The notes: generated from the sequence alone by a model not told the origin. Counted from the first letter of the stretch, positions 8,738 to 18,493 are shown. The stretch: DNA of 64,000 nucleotides from an uncultured Ruminococcus sp. (GCA_902786975.1 CADAES010000004.1:43861-107860); one strand, 5' to 3'. Numbers and translations: made by a program.

Positions 8738-9484
8738 TCAGCAATAGTATATTGTTACCCCACTGAATGACGAATCTCCGGTCAGCATAAGGAACTTGCC
8801 GTTCTTGGCAGCGTCCTTGGGACCTTTTTCCTCAACTCCGCCCATTTTGCAGCGAAGCAGATTCTTTACTGTCCACTCCTTCGGGATATACAGCTCGACT
8901 CCCGAGAATTCAGCCTTTATCTTTACTGTTGCCGAATTTCCCTGGATAACGGCTTTATCGAAATAGACCTTTGTTCCTCCGAACGAGCACACGATATCGC
9001 AGCTTCTGAAGTCCTGGCTGTCGATATATCTGCTCGAGCCTGCAAAGCGGGTATTCATTTTCAGGTCGCCCTCAAGAGTCCCGACGTTCTCGCTGGTCCA
9101 ATTTTCCGACTCTTCATGCTTGGTGAATGAATCATCGCCGTTCCACACGCTTTTGAACCATTTAACATTTCTCGGAACAAGGAGCGAGCAGCCTATGCTG
9201 AGGAACAGTGCCGCACCCAGAATGGGCCACGGTGTGAATCTCTGTATACCGAGCTGTTCACTGAAGATTATTCCCCAGATCGCCACAGGGAAAAAGATGC
9301 ACGAGAAAATGAGGTGGATAAAGCCTTCAACAAACACAGGTATCAGGAGTGCCGAAAGCAGTATGTTCCAGACGTTGACTGCCTCTATCTCCGGCAGGAG
9401 TCCCGCTGCTCTGCAGATTATCAAAGCACCTATACCTATGAAAAGCAGACCCCACAATACGTTTTTTATACCAAATTTCTTCAT
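8738..9484 (-). CDS. LiaF-like membrane protein with C-terminal beta domain
   Basis: The start is the ATG at 9484, preceded by GGAGGGACTCTTT; the longer frame upstream has no ribosome site. Of 248 residues, about 5-115 form four membrane spans of the DUF5668/LiaI type. The C-terminal third (FRSCDIVCSFGGTKVYFDKA to VELYIPKEW and KMGGVEEKG) matches the beta-helical domain at the end of LiaF and related envelope-stress proteins. In Bacillus, LiaF holds back a sensor kinase. No kinase adjoins here, but a DUF3781 gene and a LytTR regulator lie just upstream on the same strand. Confidence 0.75.
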   Translation of the reverse strand: MKKFGIKNVLWGLLFIGIGALIICRAAGLLPEIEAVNVWNILLSALLIPVFVEGFIHLIFSCIFFPVAIWGIIFSEQLGIQRFTPWPILGAALFLSIGCSLLVPRNVKWFKSVWNGDDSFTKHEESENWTSENVGTLEGDLKMNTRFAGSSRYIDSQDFRSCDIVCSFGGTKVYFDKAVIQGNSATVKIKAEFSGVELYIPKEWTVKNLLRCKMGGVEEKGPKDAAKNGKFLMLTGDSSFSGVTIYYC

Positions 9485-9513
9485 AAAGAGTCCCTCCTTT
9501 TGCTGTCTTTTTG

Positions 9514-9768
9514 TTAACCTTTCAGCACGTGAGCTGTCAATATCGAATAGTCGAAAATGTTGACCGGTATCACAATGTTTCCGATAATGCAAAACCAGTT
9601 GCTGCCCATTCTGCTGATGCTGCAGCTTTCGTCGGTCAGCTTTTGCCTGCAATAATCTATCACCCGGTCATCGGGGTCGATTTTGAGATTATCTCTTATG
9701 ACCTGTTCACTTATCTCTGAAATATTGATCTTATCAATATTGCTGAGAAGCTGCTGTCTTTCGTTCAT
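9514..9768 (-). CDS. DUF3781 family small protein
   Basis: An 84-residue protein with the pattern of DUF3781: an N-terminal helix, then VIDYCRQKLTD and a C-terminal half SRMGSNWFCI...VIPVNIFDYSILTAHV. The function of the family is unknown. I choose the ATG at 9768 with GGGTGA upstream; a GTG at 9777 is the other option. It lies 29 bases before the LiaF-like gene and downstream of the LytTR gene, so the three may be co-transcribed. Confidence 0.65.
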   Translation of the reverse strand: MNERQQLLSNIDKINISEISEQVIRDNLKIDPDDRVIDYCRQKLTDESCSISRMGSNWFCIIGNIVIPVNIFDYSILTAHVLKG

Positions 9769-9840
9769 ACATTTCACCCGTCTTTGTTCTCCCCTGTCTG
9801 ACGGTAAAACACATTCTTTCTATTTTTGTGTCAAAGAGCG

Positions 9841-10296
9841 TCAGAGCCTTCTTCTTTCATCCAGTCTTTGTTTCATGGCTTTGTAGTATATTCTTGACAC
9901 ATACACGATCTTATCTGTTCCCATAAACCTTACGAGGCTCGACGCTGTTATATTCTTTTCTACCGAATAGACCATGTTCAGATTGAGGATAGCTGATTTT
10001 GAAACTCTCATAAAGTTTCTGGGGAGCATTTCCTCCAGCTCATACAGCTTTTTCTTTATCGTGAAGACATCGTCCTTGGTGTGAGCGTCGATACCCGCAG
10101 GAGACGTTTCAAAGAAGAGTATCACGTCTATCGGCATGAAGTACTCGGTATTATCCTTGAAAAACGACAGCTCGGGTTTTGCTGTTAGCTCGGTAAGTGC
10201 CTGTTGTATCCGTGCGGTGTTGCTGTCAAAGCTGCGGCATCTGATGACGACCTCGTCCTCTGTGACGGTATCGTCGATCTCTATCCTTACTTTCAC
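9841..10296 (-). CDS. LytTR-family DNA-binding regulator
   Basis: I start this 151-residue protein at the GTG at 10296, which follows an excellent GGAGGTGGAGAT; the upstream ATG at 10329 lacks one. The N-terminal part (about 1-45) is a short alpha/beta region. The C-terminal half is a LytTR domain with FFETSPAGIDAHT, LPRNFMRVSKSAILNLNMVYSV and a final MKQRLDERR helix. Stand-alone LytTR proteins of this shape bind paired direct repeats and often govern small membrane proteins beside them; here the DUF3781 and LiaF-like genes follow. The usual DUF3021 partner is absent. Confidence 0.85.
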   Translation of the reverse strand: MKVRIEIDDTVTEDEVVIRCRSFDSNTARIQQALTELTAKPELSFFKDNTEYFMPIDVILFFETSPAGIDAHTKDDVFTIKKKLYELEEMLPRNFMRVSKSAILNLNMVYSVEKNITASSLVRFMGTDKIVYVSRIYYKAMKQRLDERRRL

Positions 10297-10451
10297 ATCT
10301 CCACCTCCACTGTCGTCATTGTAATACAACCGACCGAATTTGTAAATAGCTTTTCACTAACAGGTGATTTTTAAGACCTAACAGGTAAAAAATCCGTGCC
10401 AAACGACACAAAAGGCACAGGCTTTCCCCCGGGGTTCTTCCTTTTTGCGGT

Positions 10452-10841
10452 TCAACTACCGCCTTGAAGGTCAAGGCAAAGCATTTTCGCCAGCGCTTTG
10501 GGGTCAAGCGGTTTTAGGATATGCGTATCCATACCCGCCTCGAGGGCTTTTGCGATATCCTTGGGGTCATCGCTTGCGCTGAGCGCAATAATGGGGACTG
10601 TCTTTGCATCGTTCCTATCGAGTGCTCTTATGGCTTCAGCGGCTTCAAATCCGTTCATCACGGGCATATTCAGATCCATAAGCACAGCCGAGAACTCGCC
10701 CACGCCCGAGTCTGAAAACAGCTTCACGCCCTCCTCGCCGTTTTGGGCAAGCACGGCTGAGGCGTTCAGCTTTTCAAGCATAGCAAGTGCGATCTGTGCA
10801 TTTATCGGGTGATCCTCGCAAAGCAGCACTTTTTTGCTCAT
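10452..10841 (-). CDS. Stand-alone response-regulator receiver domain
   Basis: The start is the ATG at 10841 after GGAGGAG (spacing 5). The 129 residues make a single CheY-like receiver: acidic pair ED at 9-10, phospho-acceptor Asp56 in VLMDLNMPVMNGFEA, Ser in IIALSAS, and the late Lys in HILKPLDPKAL. There is no output domain, so it must act through a partner or as a phosphate sink. No histidine kinase adjoins. The spacing HPINAQIAL after the acidic pair is typical of receivers excised from hybrid kinases. It has its own promoter at 10904-10932. Confidence 0.85.
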   Translation of the reverse strand: MSKKVLLCEDHPINAQIALAMLEKLNASAVLAQNGEEGVKLFSDSGVGEFSAVLMDLNMPVMNGFEAAEAIRALDRNDAKTVPIIALSASDDPKDIAKALEAGMDTHILKPLDPKALAKMLCLDLQGGS

Positions 10842-10903
10842 AAAAGCTCCTCCTGTCCGACAGGGGACGTAGCCCAGTCTATTAAATAGTACAAGTTTAA
10901 CTA

Positions 10904-10932
10904 ATTTTATCACAGCGCCCTACAAAAGTCAA
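10904..10932 (-). promoter_or_regulatory. Sigma-A promoter of the receiver-domain gene
   Basis: TTGACT, 17 bases, TAAAAT on the minus strand, about 65 bases upstream of the start codon. Confidence 0.65.
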
Positions 10933-10949
10933 GGAACAGCCGCATATAC

Positions 10950-10979
10950 AAAAAGGGTACGGCATAAACCGTACCCTTC
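10950..10979 (-). terminator. Terminator of the sugar ABC ATPase gene
   Basis: GGGTACGGTTTATGCCGTACCC forms a tight hairpin followed by TTTTTG on the minus strand. Confidence 0.8.
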
Positions 10980-10991
10980 AGATAGTCGTTA

Positions 10992-12134
10992 TCAGTTGAG
11001 AACAGACTTCTCGGTCTCCTTATCGAAGATGTGGATCCTGTTAGGATCGAGAGCCACCTTGATGGTATCGCCCGAGCGAGCTGTTGTACGAGGAGAAACT
11101 CTTGCTGTAAGGTTGATGCCTACGCAGTCAAGATACAGATAAGTCTCAGCACCCATCATTTCAGTTACTTCTACAACTGCGTCTACAACGCCTGTTGTAG
11201 CCTGTGCGAGGAATGCAGGCTCGTCGTGGATACACTCAGGTCTTACACCGAGAACGACCTCCTGGTCGATCAGCGGATAAAGTGCATCGTCATCTGCCTT
11301 GCCCTCAGGGATCTCAACAGAATATGTCACGCCCTCTTCGCCTCTTGAAGCAGCTCTGCCGAACTCTACAACATACTTGTTGTCATACTTACGCAGAACA
11401 GCGTCGATGAAGTTCATCTGAGGTGATCCTATGAATCCTGCAACGAACTGGTTTACAGGGTTCTGATAGAGGTTTGTAGGTGTGTCGATCTGCTGGATAT
11501 AACCATCCTTCATAACTACGATACGGTCACCCATTGTCATAGCCTCTGTCTGGTCATGTGTTACATAGATGAATGTAGTACCCAGCTTCTTATGGAGCTT
11601 AGCGATCTCGGTTCTCATCTGTGCTCTCAGCTTAGCATCGAGGTTTGAGAGAGGCTCGTCGAGAAGGAATACCTTAGGATTACGAACGATAGCTCTTCCC
11701 AGAGCAACACGCTGTCTCTGACCGCCGGAGAGAGCCTTCGGCTTTCTGTCGAGCAGGTGAGCGATGTCAAGGATCCTTGCAGCTTCCTCAACCTTTCTTG
11801 CTATCTCGTCCTTAGGCACCTTTCTGAGCTTCAGACCGAATGCCATGTTATCAAATACTGTCATGTGAGGATACAGAGCGTAGTTCTGGAATACCATTGC
11901 GATATCTCTGTCCTTAGGTGCAACATCGTTTACAAGTCTGTCGCCGATGTAAAGCTCACCTTCGCTTATCTCCTCAAGTCCTGCGATCATTCTCAGTGTG
12001 GTAGACTTTCCGCATCCGGAAGGGCCGACCAGAATGATGAATTCCTTATCCTGTATCTCAATATTGAAATCGGATACAGCGATAACTCCGCCGGAGTATT
12101 TCTTATAAATTTCTCTCAATGATACACTTGCCAT
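10992..12134 (-). CDS. Sugar ABC transporter ATPase (MsmX/UgpC type)
   Basis: The start is the ATG at 12134 after AGGAGGTCC. The 380-residue protein has Walker [10 protein letters not shown], signature LSGGQRQR, Walker [17 protein letters not shown] and H-loop VTHDQ. A C-terminal TOBE/MOP-type domain includes [10 protein letters not shown]. This is the CUT1 ATPase class; in Firmicutes one such orphan ATPase often energises many oligosaccharide importers. No permease or binding protein is adjacent and a terminator follows, which fits a shared MsmX-like role. The substrates are unknown. Confidence 0.88.
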   Translation of the reverse strand: MASVSLREIYKKYSGGVIAVSDFNIEIQDKEFIILVGPSGCGKSTTLRMIAGLEEISEGELYIGDRLVNDVAPKDRDIAMVFQNYALYPHMTVFDNMAFGLKLRKVPKDEIARKVEEAARILDIAHLLDRKPKALSGGQRQRVALGRAIVRNPKVFLLDEPLSNLDAKLRAQMRTEIAKLHKKLGTTFIYVTHDQTEAMTMGDRIVVMKDGYIQQIDTPTNLYQNPVNQFVAGFIGSPQMNFIDAVLRKYDNKYVVEFGRAASRGEEGVTYSVEIPEGKADDDALYPLIDQEVVLGVRPECIHDEPAFLAQATTGVVDAVVEVTEMMGAETYLYLDCVGINLTARVSPRTTARSGDTIKVALDPNRIHIFDKETEKSVLN

Positions 12135-12304
12135 ATTAAGAGGACCTCCTATAATAAATTTACTAATAGACACATTAGCTATGAGACTATTGTACCAAAT
12201 TCCGTACCTTTGCGCAAGAGTTTTTTTAACTAAACTTTGTTATAGTATTATATTAATATTGACGAATTTTCACAGATAGATGGAATATATTTACATCAAA
12301 TCTT

Positions 12305-13024
12305 TCAATGTGTCAATAATTTTTCAACATCTTTGTGCATTATCTCTAAACAGCTTCCGACGGGCAAATATGGGTCTAAAGGCATTTCCCCGATAGCTGT
12401 CCGCTTGAGGAACACGACCTCGTTGCCTAAAATTTTAAACATTCTTTTGACCTGGTGAAACTTGCCCTCGTGCAGGACAAGGGTACACTCGCAGTCGTTT
12501 TCGGGCGAGCCTTCAAACTCGGCGGGCAGACATTTCTCGCCGCCGTCGATAGTCATTCCCTCTGCCATTATCTGCTTATAGCTTTCCTCCCACGGCTTTT
12601 CCAATCTTACCGAATAGGTCTTAGGGACGTGGCTTTTGGGCGAAAGCATCTTATGCGCAAGATCTCCGTCGTCGGTGAGCAGCACAAAGCCCTCGGTATC
12701 CTTATCGAGCCTGCCCGCAGGGAACAGCCCTTTTCGCATCAGCTCGGACGGGACGAGGTCGAGCACGGTCCTGCTTTGCCCCTCTTTGGTGGAGCAGACC
12801 ACGCCCTGAGGTTTATTGAGCATTATATAGATATGCTTTTTATAGACGAGCCTTTCGCCGTCAACGATTATCTCGTCGTCGGTGTCAACGTGTGCATCGC
12901 TCCTTCTTGCGAGCTTTCCGTTGACGGTTATCCTGCATTTCAGGCAGAGCTTTTTCACATCTGCTCTTGTTATGCCTGCTTTCTGCGAGCAGACGAGCCT
13001 GTCCAGTCTAAGCTTCTCGCCCAT
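12305..13024 (-). CDS. Pseudouridine synthase, RsuA/RluB/E/F family
   Basis: The 239-residue protein has an N-terminal S4 RNA-binding domain (RLDRLVCSQKAGITRADVKKL) and a synthase domain with the motif FPAGRLDKDTEGFVLLTDDG, where Asp is catalytic. The end (EGKFHQVKRMFKILGNEVVFLKR) is characteristic of RsuA, which modifies 16S rRNA; RluB-type 23S activity is possible. The ATG directly follows the MATE gene's TGA (TGAATG), implying translational coupling. Confidence 0.85.
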   Translation of the reverse strand: MGEKLRLDRLVCSQKAGITRADVKKLCLKCRITVNGKLARRSDAHVDTDDEIIVDGERLVYKKHIYIMLNKPQGVVCSTKEGQSRTVLDLVPSELMRKGLFPAGRLDKDTEGFVLLTDDGDLAHKMLSPKSHVPKTYSVRLEKPWEESYKQIMAEGMTIDGGEKCLPAEFEGSPENDCECTLVLHEGKFHQVKRMFKILGNEVVFLKRTAIGEMPLDPYLPVGSCLEIMHKDVEKLLTH

Positions 13025-14383
13025 TCAATCCTCCATAGGTTTTACGGTCTTGATGTAAACTTTTCTTAAAAACAGCGCACACAGCGTCATTGAAACGACC
13101 TCGGCTATCGGGAAAGCCCACCAGATAGCTCTGAGTCCGATGAACTTTGACAGCAGATACGCCGCAGGCAGGAGCACGATTATCTGACGGGAGAAGGATA
13201 CTATCATCGAGTAAACTCCCCTGCCAAGCGCCTGGAGCGTGGATATCATCATTATACTGAAGCTTGCGATAACGAAGTGCAGGCTGATTATCCTCAGTGC
13301 AGGCACGCCTATCTCGAGCATCTCATCACTTGCATCGAAAAATCCGAGAAGGATCTTGGGTATAGTGAGGAACAGGATCATTCCCACTGCCATTATCGAA
13401 ACGGCATATATCGAGCCGTACTTAAACGCCTGTATCATTCGCTTTTTCTTTCTTGCGCCGTAGTTATAGGCAACTATCGGTATATAGCCGTTGTTAAGTC
13501 CGAACACGGGCATAAAGATAAAGCTCTGGAGCTTGAAATAAACTCCCAGCACAGCTACTGCGGTCTCGGAATAGCCGATAAGTATCTTATTGAGCGAATA
13601 GGTCATCACCGAGCCGATAGACTGCATTATTATCGACGGCAGACCGACTGCGTATATCTTCTTTATCATTTTCAGCTTCGGCGGGTATTTTTTGAGGCTC
13701 ACGACTATTTCCTTGTTCACTTTCATATTGAGCACAAGTCCGAGCGCTGCCGCACAGAACTGTCCGATGACCGTTGCCAGAGCCGCACCCGAAACACCCA
13801 TTTTCGGGAACGGGCCGAAGCCGAAGATAAGGCAGGGGTCAAGTATCAGATTGATAATAGCTCCCAGACCCTGTGTATACATCGAATAGATGGTTTTTCC
13901 GGTAGACTGCAAAAGGTTTTCAAAGGTCATCTGCATAAACAGTCCGAGGCTCGCAGTTGCCACGATGTACAGGTAGTCCTTGCCGTACTGTCTTATATCG
14001 GCATTCTGGGTCTGGACGTTGTAGAACATAGCTGTAAAGCAAAGTCCTATCACAACGAACAGCAAAAAGCTGAAAAACGCAAGAAAGATGCCGTTGTTTG
14101 CGGAGCTGTTCGCCTTTTCAAAATCCTTTTCTCCGAGTGATTTCGATAAAAGCGCCTTTATGCCGACACCCGTTCCCGCACCGACAGCTATCATAAGTGT
14201 CTGTATCGGGAAAGCCAGAGAAACGGCTGTGAGTGCGTCCTCGCTGACCTTTGCGACGAATATGCTGTCCACGATATTATAAAGCGCCTGAACGAGCATA
14301 GATATCATTATCGGCAGAGACATCGACAGCATAAGCCTGCCGACCGGCTGCGTGCCCATTTTGTTTTCCCTGATGTTTTCCAC
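13025..14383 (-). CDS. MATE-family multidrug/sodium antiporter
   Basis: A 452-residue protein with twelve predicted spans and two repeated halves. Family marks are LMLSMSLPIMISMLVQALYNIVDSIFV at the N-terminus and the matching PSIIMQSIGSVMTYSLNKIL in the second half. It most resembles the DinF/NorM-related clostridial group that exports drugs or metabolites using Na+ or H+. The start appears to be GTG at 14383 with AAGGAAG upstream. It shares a transcript with the downstream rsuA-like gene. The substrate is unknown. Confidence 0.88.
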   Translation of the reverse strand: MENIRENKMGTQPVGRLMLSMSLPIMISMLVQALYNIVDSIFVAKVSEDALTAVSLAFPIQTLMIAVGAGTGVGIKALLSKSLGEKDFEKANSSANNGIFLAFFSFLLFVVIGLCFTAMFYNVQTQNADIRQYGKDYLYIVATASLGLFMQMTFENLLQSTGKTIYSMYTQGLGAIINLILDPCLIFGFGPFPKMGVSGAALATVIGQFCAAALGLVLNMKVNKEIVVSLKKYPPKLKMIKKIYAVGLPSIIMQSIGSVMTYSLNKILIGYSETAVAVLGVYFKLQSFIFMPVFGLNNGYIPIVAYNYGARKKKRMIQAFKYGSIYAVSIMAVGMILFLTIPKILLGFFDASDEMLEIGVPALRIISLHFVIASFSIMMISTLQALGRGVYSMIVSFSRQIIVLLPAAYLLSKFIGLRAIWWAFPIAEVVSMTLCALFLRKVYIKTVKPMED

Positions 14384-14475
14384 TCTTACACTTCCTTACT
14401 TTTCTCTGAAACTGCACTTAACAATTTATTATAGCACATTTTCACAAAGATTGCATTACAATTTTGTAAAACCGT

Positions 14476-14508
14476 ACAAAAAAGCAGCACCTTTTCAAGT
14501 GCTGCTCT
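14476..14508 (-). terminator. Terminator of aspS
   Basis: AGCAGCACTT and AGGTGCTGCT pair around GAAA and are followed by TTTTTTG on the minus strand, directly after the aspS stop. Confidence 0.85.
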
Positions 14509-14515
14509 GAAGTTT

Positions 14516-16297
14516 CTATTCTTCTGTCTTTGGCTCGATAGTTTTGATGTAAAGCTCCTCGAGCTGTTTTTCGTCCACCTCTGCGGGGCAGGCGCTCATA
14601 AGTTCGCTTGCGTTCTGCACCTTCGGGAAAGCGACGACATCTCTGAGCGAATCGGCATTGCAGATTATCATAGCCAGTCTGTCCAGACCGATGCCCATTC
14701 CGCCGTGCGGCGGTGAAGCATATCTGTACGCATCTACGAGGAATCCGAACTTTGCGTCTATCTCCTCATCGGTCATACCGAGCGACTCGAACATTCTCTT
14801 TTGAAGTGCGGGGTCGGTGATACGCATAGAACCGGACGAAAGCTCCGTTCCGTTGAGCACAAGGTCGAACGCCTTTGCTCTTACCTTTTCTGGTGCGGAA
14901 TCGAGGAACTCGATGCACTCCTCCATAGGCATTGTGAACGGGTGGTGGGCAGCTACCCACTCGCCGGTTTCCTCGTCCTGCTCAAAGAACGGCATCTCGG
15001 TTATCCACAGGAAGTTATAGCCCTCCTTGACAAGACCGAGGCGCTTGCCGCAGATAAGTCTTATCGCACCGAGGGTATTGAGCACTACCTTGTTCCTGTC
15101 TGCGCAGATGAGCACCAGGTCGCCCTTTTCGGCGCCGACAGCAGAAAGTATCCTGTCAAGGTCGCCCTCGCCGAGGAATTTCTTGAACGAGCAGTTCGGC
15201 TCATCAGCCCAGCGGATATACGCAAGACCCTTTGCGCCGATGCCCTTAGCGTGCTCAACGAGCTTATCTATCTCTTTTCTTGTATATGTTTCTGCGCCGC
15301 CCTTTGCAACGATAGCTCTTACCGAGCCGCCGTTCTCGACAGCCGACTTAAATACGACAAAATCAATATCCTTTACAGTTTCGGTGATATCCTGTATCTG
15401 CATATCGAAGCGGGTATCGGGCTTGTCCGAGCCGTACTTGTTCATAGCGTCCGCAAATGTCATTCTTGGCAGCGGAAGCGGGATATCGACATCAAGTATC
15501 TCCTTGAACAGTCTTTGCACCATACCCTCAGCCATAACGAGGATATCCTCGACATCGACAAACGACATTTCAAGGTCTATCTGTGTGAACTCGGGCTGTC
15601 TGTCGGCACGCAGGTCCTCGTCACGGAAGCACCTTGCGAGCTGGATATACCTGTCGTAGCCCGATATCATAAGCAGCTGCTTGTATATCTGCGGAGACTG
15701 CGGAAGGGCGTAGAACTTGCCCGGGTGTACTCTTGACGGAACGAGGTAATCTCTTGCGCCCTCGGGTGTCGAACGCATCATCATCGGAGTTTCTATCTCA
15801 AGAAAATCGTTCTCGTAGAAATAGTCTCTTACCACCTTTGCTATCTTGTGGCGGGTGATAAGGTTATTCTGGAGCTTGGGATTCCTCAGGTCAAGATATC
15901 TGTACTTGAGCTTCAGCTCGTCCCTTACCTTGTCAGAGTTTGTGACCTCAAACGGCGTTGTTTCGGCTTTTGCAAGTATGCGAAGCTCCTTTACGTCCAC
16001 CTCGATAAGACCTGTGGGGAGATTCGGGTTTATGCTCTCACGGGGTCTGATAACGCCCTTTGCGATAAGCACGTCCTCGGCTCTGACCGTTCTTGCCTTT
16101 TCAAAGATATCCTTATCGGTGTTGTCGTTGAAGGCGAGCTGTAAAAGTCCCGTACGGTCACGCAGGTTGATGAACAGCAGGTTGCCGATATCTCTTACCC
16201 TGTCGGCAAAGCCGCATACAACGACCTCGCTTCCCTCGGTCTGCGGTACCTGTGTGCAGTAATGTGTCCTGCGCAAGCCTTTCATTGTGTCAAGCAT
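14516..16297 (-). CDS. aspS: Aspartyl-tRNA synthetase
   Basis: A 593-residue class II synthetase of bacterial type: N-terminal OB fold (VVVCGFADRVRDIGNLLFINLRDRTG), motif 2 region (RCFRDEDLRADRQPEFTQIDLEMSF), a GAD insertion domain, and motif 3 (GGMGIGLDRLAMI). It charges tRNA-Asp. The length fits the bacterial AspS (about 590). The start follows AAAGGAAGTAATCAAA. It is the last gene of a block beginning with a T-box, GNAT and hisS; the T-box specifier region contains GAC, an Asp codon. Confidence 0.96.
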   Translation of the reverse strand: MLDTMKGLRRTHYCTQVPQTEGSEVVVCGFADRVRDIGNLLFINLRDRTGLLQLAFNDNTDKDIFEKARTVRAEDVLIAKGVIRPRESINPNLPTGLIEVDVKELRILAKAETTPFEVTNSDKVRDELKLKYRYLDLRNPKLQNNLITRHKIAKVVRDYFYENDFLEIETPMMMRSTPEGARDYLVPSRVHPGKFYALPQSPQIYKQLLMISGYDRYIQLARCFRDEDLRADRQPEFTQIDLEMSFVDVEDILVMAEGMVQRLFKEILDVDIPLPLPRMTFADAMNKYGSDKPDTRFDMQIQDITETVKDIDFVVFKSAVENGGSVRAIVAKGGAETYTRKEIDKLVEHAKGIGAKGLAYIRWADEPNCSFKKFLGEGDLDRILSAVGAEKGDLVLICADRNKVVLNTLGAIRLICGKRLGLVKEGYNFLWITEMPFFEQDEETGEWVAAHHPFTMPMEECIEFLDSAPEKVRAKAFDLVLNGTELSSGSMRITDPALQKRMFESLGMTDEEIDAKFGFLVDAYRYASPPHGGMGIGLDRLAMIICNADSLRDVVAFPKVQNASELMSACPAEVDEKQLEELYIKTIEPKTEE

Positions 16298-16329
16298 TTT
16301 GATTACTTCCTTTACTGTATTGTAGTTGT

Positions 16330-16845
16330 TTATTTATTTTCATTTCCGTCTTTTTCCGTGTATTTCGGGAAAACATCGAAGAAGCTGTAGATATAGCTGC
16401 TTTTCGTATCCCAGAACAGAAAGAATATCCCCGCCAGAAGCAGCACGCCGCAGACTATCGCCCCGTACTCCTGCTTCAGAGAAAGGCAGACAAGCCCGCT
16501 GAGCAGCGTCAGCAGCATCCATATTATGCCGAAAACATATGTAACTATCGGTTTGCGGAGCTTTCCCTTTACCAGCGTTCCGTGTTCGGATTTCTCATAA
16601 GTCCCGAAAAAGCCGGTCTCGCCGCCGTCACGCTTTTTGAACTTATGGTAGCAGACCTGGAACTTTTCGCCCTCACGCCTGCCGTAGTACAGGCTTTCCA
16701 GCTTATGCGACTTCATGAATTTTCCCGTTGAAAGGATATTCAGCGTCGGGCGGAACTCGGTAAGCTCCCCGTCGAGCTTCCTTGCGAAGCGCTTTGGCGG
16801 GAGCGTTGTTTCAAATTCATACTTTTTGGGTATTATCAGCAGCAT
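16330..16845 (-). CDS. Membrane protein of unknown function in the hisS-aspS block
   Basis: I do not recognise this 171-residue protein. Residues 1-95 form a soluble region with many basic and aromatic residues (FKKRDGGETGFFGTYEKSEHG). Two hydrophobic segments follow (about 103-122 and 128-147), then a polar tail. Its ATG overlaps the stop of the upstream zinc-ribbon gene by one base (TGATG), so the two are translationally coupled. Confidence 0.6.
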   Translation of the reverse strand: MLLIIPKKYEFETTLPPKRFARKLDGELTEFRPTLNILSTGKFMKSHKLESLYYGRREGEKFQVCYHKFKKRDGGETGFFGTYEKSEHGTLVKGKLRKPIVTYVFGIIWMLLTLLSGLVCLSLKQEYGAIVCGVLLLAGIFFLFWDTKSSYIYSFFDVFPKYTEKDGNENK

Positions 16846-17162
16846 CAGCTTTCGACCTTATCCTCATAATCGTCGGGGTCGAAGATCTTATCGTTTATCT
16901 TTATCTCTCCGCCCTGTGTTGCATCGACGTACATTCCGTAGATAGTTCCGCATTTGGTGCATCTGAACTGGTGGAACAGCTTTCTCGAATAGAACCTGCC
17001 CTGCTCGTCTATCACCTCTTCAAGCGGACAGCTGGCATACACTATTTCAAGGTCGCCCTTTATGACCGTCCTCAGGAACGACTCCACACACAGCGTATAC
17101 TCCGCAGGGTTGTGTATCTGTACTATAGGTATCAGCTCGCACTGATCGCATCTTTTGCTCAT
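16845..17162 (-). CDS. Small protein with Cys pairs (possible zinc ribbon)
   Basis: Starting at the ATG at 17162 after AAGGAAGGATCACA gives 105 residues. CDQC near the N-terminus and CTKCG near residue 73 could hold one zinc ion as a split ribbon. The C-terminus is acidic. No enzyme motif is visible. It lies 17 bases after hisS and is coupled to the next membrane protein gene. The function is unknown. Confidence 0.6.
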   Translation of the reverse strand: MSKRCDQCELIPIVQIHNPAEYTLCVESFLRTVIKGDLEIVYASCPLEEVIDEQGRFYSRKLFHQFRCTKCGTIYGMYVDATQGGEIKINDKIFDPDDYEDKVES

Positions 17163-17179
17163 TGTGATCCTTCCTTTCA

Positions 17180-18493
17180 TCAAAGTCCGCCGAACTCGCT
17201 TTCGAGCCCGCTGAACATACTGTTTACCATAGCCTGTGAAAACTGCGGGACGAAATCATCGCCGATAGAGATATCAGTCTGCTCGCCCGTTGCCATATTC
17301 TTCAGCTTTGCCTTACCCGACTCTATCTCGTTATCTCCGAGCACTATCACAAATTTTGCGCCTATCTTGTCGGCATATTTCATCTGCGGCTTCAAGCCTC
17401 TTTCTACGAGGTCATACTCCACGAAAAAGCCCTCGTCACGAGCCGCCCTTGTGAGGCAAAGCGCTTTGTTCACGGAAGCCTCGCCCATTGTGGCAAAGTA
17501 CAGGTCACAGGTCTTGTCCTGCATAAAGTCGCAATTCTGCTTCTGCATCACCAGAAGCAGTCTTTCAAGACCCATTCCGAAGCCCAGCGCAGGTGTCTTT
17601 GCACCGCCGAGCTCCTCGATAAGCCCGTCATAGCGTCCGCCGGCGCAGACTGTGCCCTGTGCGCCAATCTCGGTGGTAATGAACTCAAAGACTGTTCTTG
17701 TATAATAGTCAAGTCCTCTGACTATCTTCGGGTTTACGACATAGTCGATACCCATTATTCCGAGGTACTCTTTTACGCCGTCAAAGTGCTTTTTGCAGTC
17801 ATCGCACAGGTAGTCGAGTATCACCGGGGCATCCTTTGCGATAGCCTGGTCCTCTGCGGATTTACAGTCGAGAAGCCTCATAGGGTTCTTGTCGAGTCTT
17901 TCCTGGCAGGTGCGGCAAAGCTCGTCCCTGTGCGGTTCAAAGTACTCTCTCAGCGCCTGTCTGTACTTTTCTCTGCACTCAGGGCAGCCGATAGAGTTGA
18001 GATTAAGAACTATATTCTGCAAGCCGACCCTGTCGAGCACGCTTTTTGCAAGCGAGATGACCTCGGCATCGGCTCTGGGGCTTGCGCTTCCGACCATTTC
18101 GCAGCCGAACTGGTGGAACTCACGGAGCCTGCCCGCCTGGACGTTCTCGTGTCTGAAGCAGGACAGGATATAATAGACCTTCTGCGGGAAGCCTTCGTTC
18201 ATAACGCCGTTTTCGAGCATTGCTCTCATAACGCCTGCTGTACCCTCGGGGCGCAGGGTGAACTGCGAATCGCCCGCCGCAGAGACGGTATACATCTCCT
18301 TCTGGACAACGTCGGTAGTTTCGCCGACAGAGCGCACGAAAAGCCCTGTGTCCTCAAAGGTAGGTATCCTTATCTCCTTGAAGCCGTACTGCTGTGCGGT
18401 CTCTGCGGTCAGCTTCTCGACCGTGTGCCACATATACGACTTGCTCGGTACAACGTCAGCCGTTCCCTTTGGTTTCTTCGCTAATAATGCCAT
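17180..18493 (-). CDS. hisS: Histidyl-tRNA synthetase
   Basis: A 437-residue class II synthetase: motif 1 region (PKGTADVVPSKSYMWHTVE), motif 2 (CFRHENVQAGRLREFHQFGCE), the His-specific block GLDYYTRTVFEF, motif 3 (ALGFGMGLERLLL), and the C-terminal anticodon domain. A Cys-rich insert (CRTCQERL ... CDDCKKHF) occurs in the middle, as in many clostridial HisS. I choose ATG 18493 with AAAGGTGAGTAAA upstream; a GTG at 18502 is in frame. It is followed by two small genes and aspS. Confidence 0.96.
   Translation of the reverse strand: MALLAKKPKGTADVVPSKSYMWHTVEKLTAETAQQYGFKEIRIPTFEDTGLFVRSVGETTDVVQKEMYTVSAAGDSQFTLRPEGTAGVMRAMLENGVMNEGFPQKVYYILSCFRHENVQAGRLREFHQFGCEMVGSASPRADAEVISLAKSVLDRVGLQNIVLNLNSIGCPECREKYRQALREYFEPHRDELCRTCQERLDKNPMRLLDCKSAEDQAIAKDAPVILDYLCDDCKKHFDGVKEYLGIMGIDYVVNPKIVRGLDYYTRTVFEFITTEIGAQGTVCAGGRYDGLIEELGGAKTPALGFGMGLERLLLVMQKQNCDFMQDKTCDLYFATMGEASVNKALCLTRAARDEGFFVEYDLVERGLKPQMKYADKIGAKFVIVLGDNEIESGKAKLKNMATGEQTDISIGDDFVPQFSQAMVNSMFSGLESEFGGL

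Noticed and set aside
13277-14140. 287-codon plus-strand frame
   Set aside because: It is antisense to the MATE transporter and has low-complexity composition.
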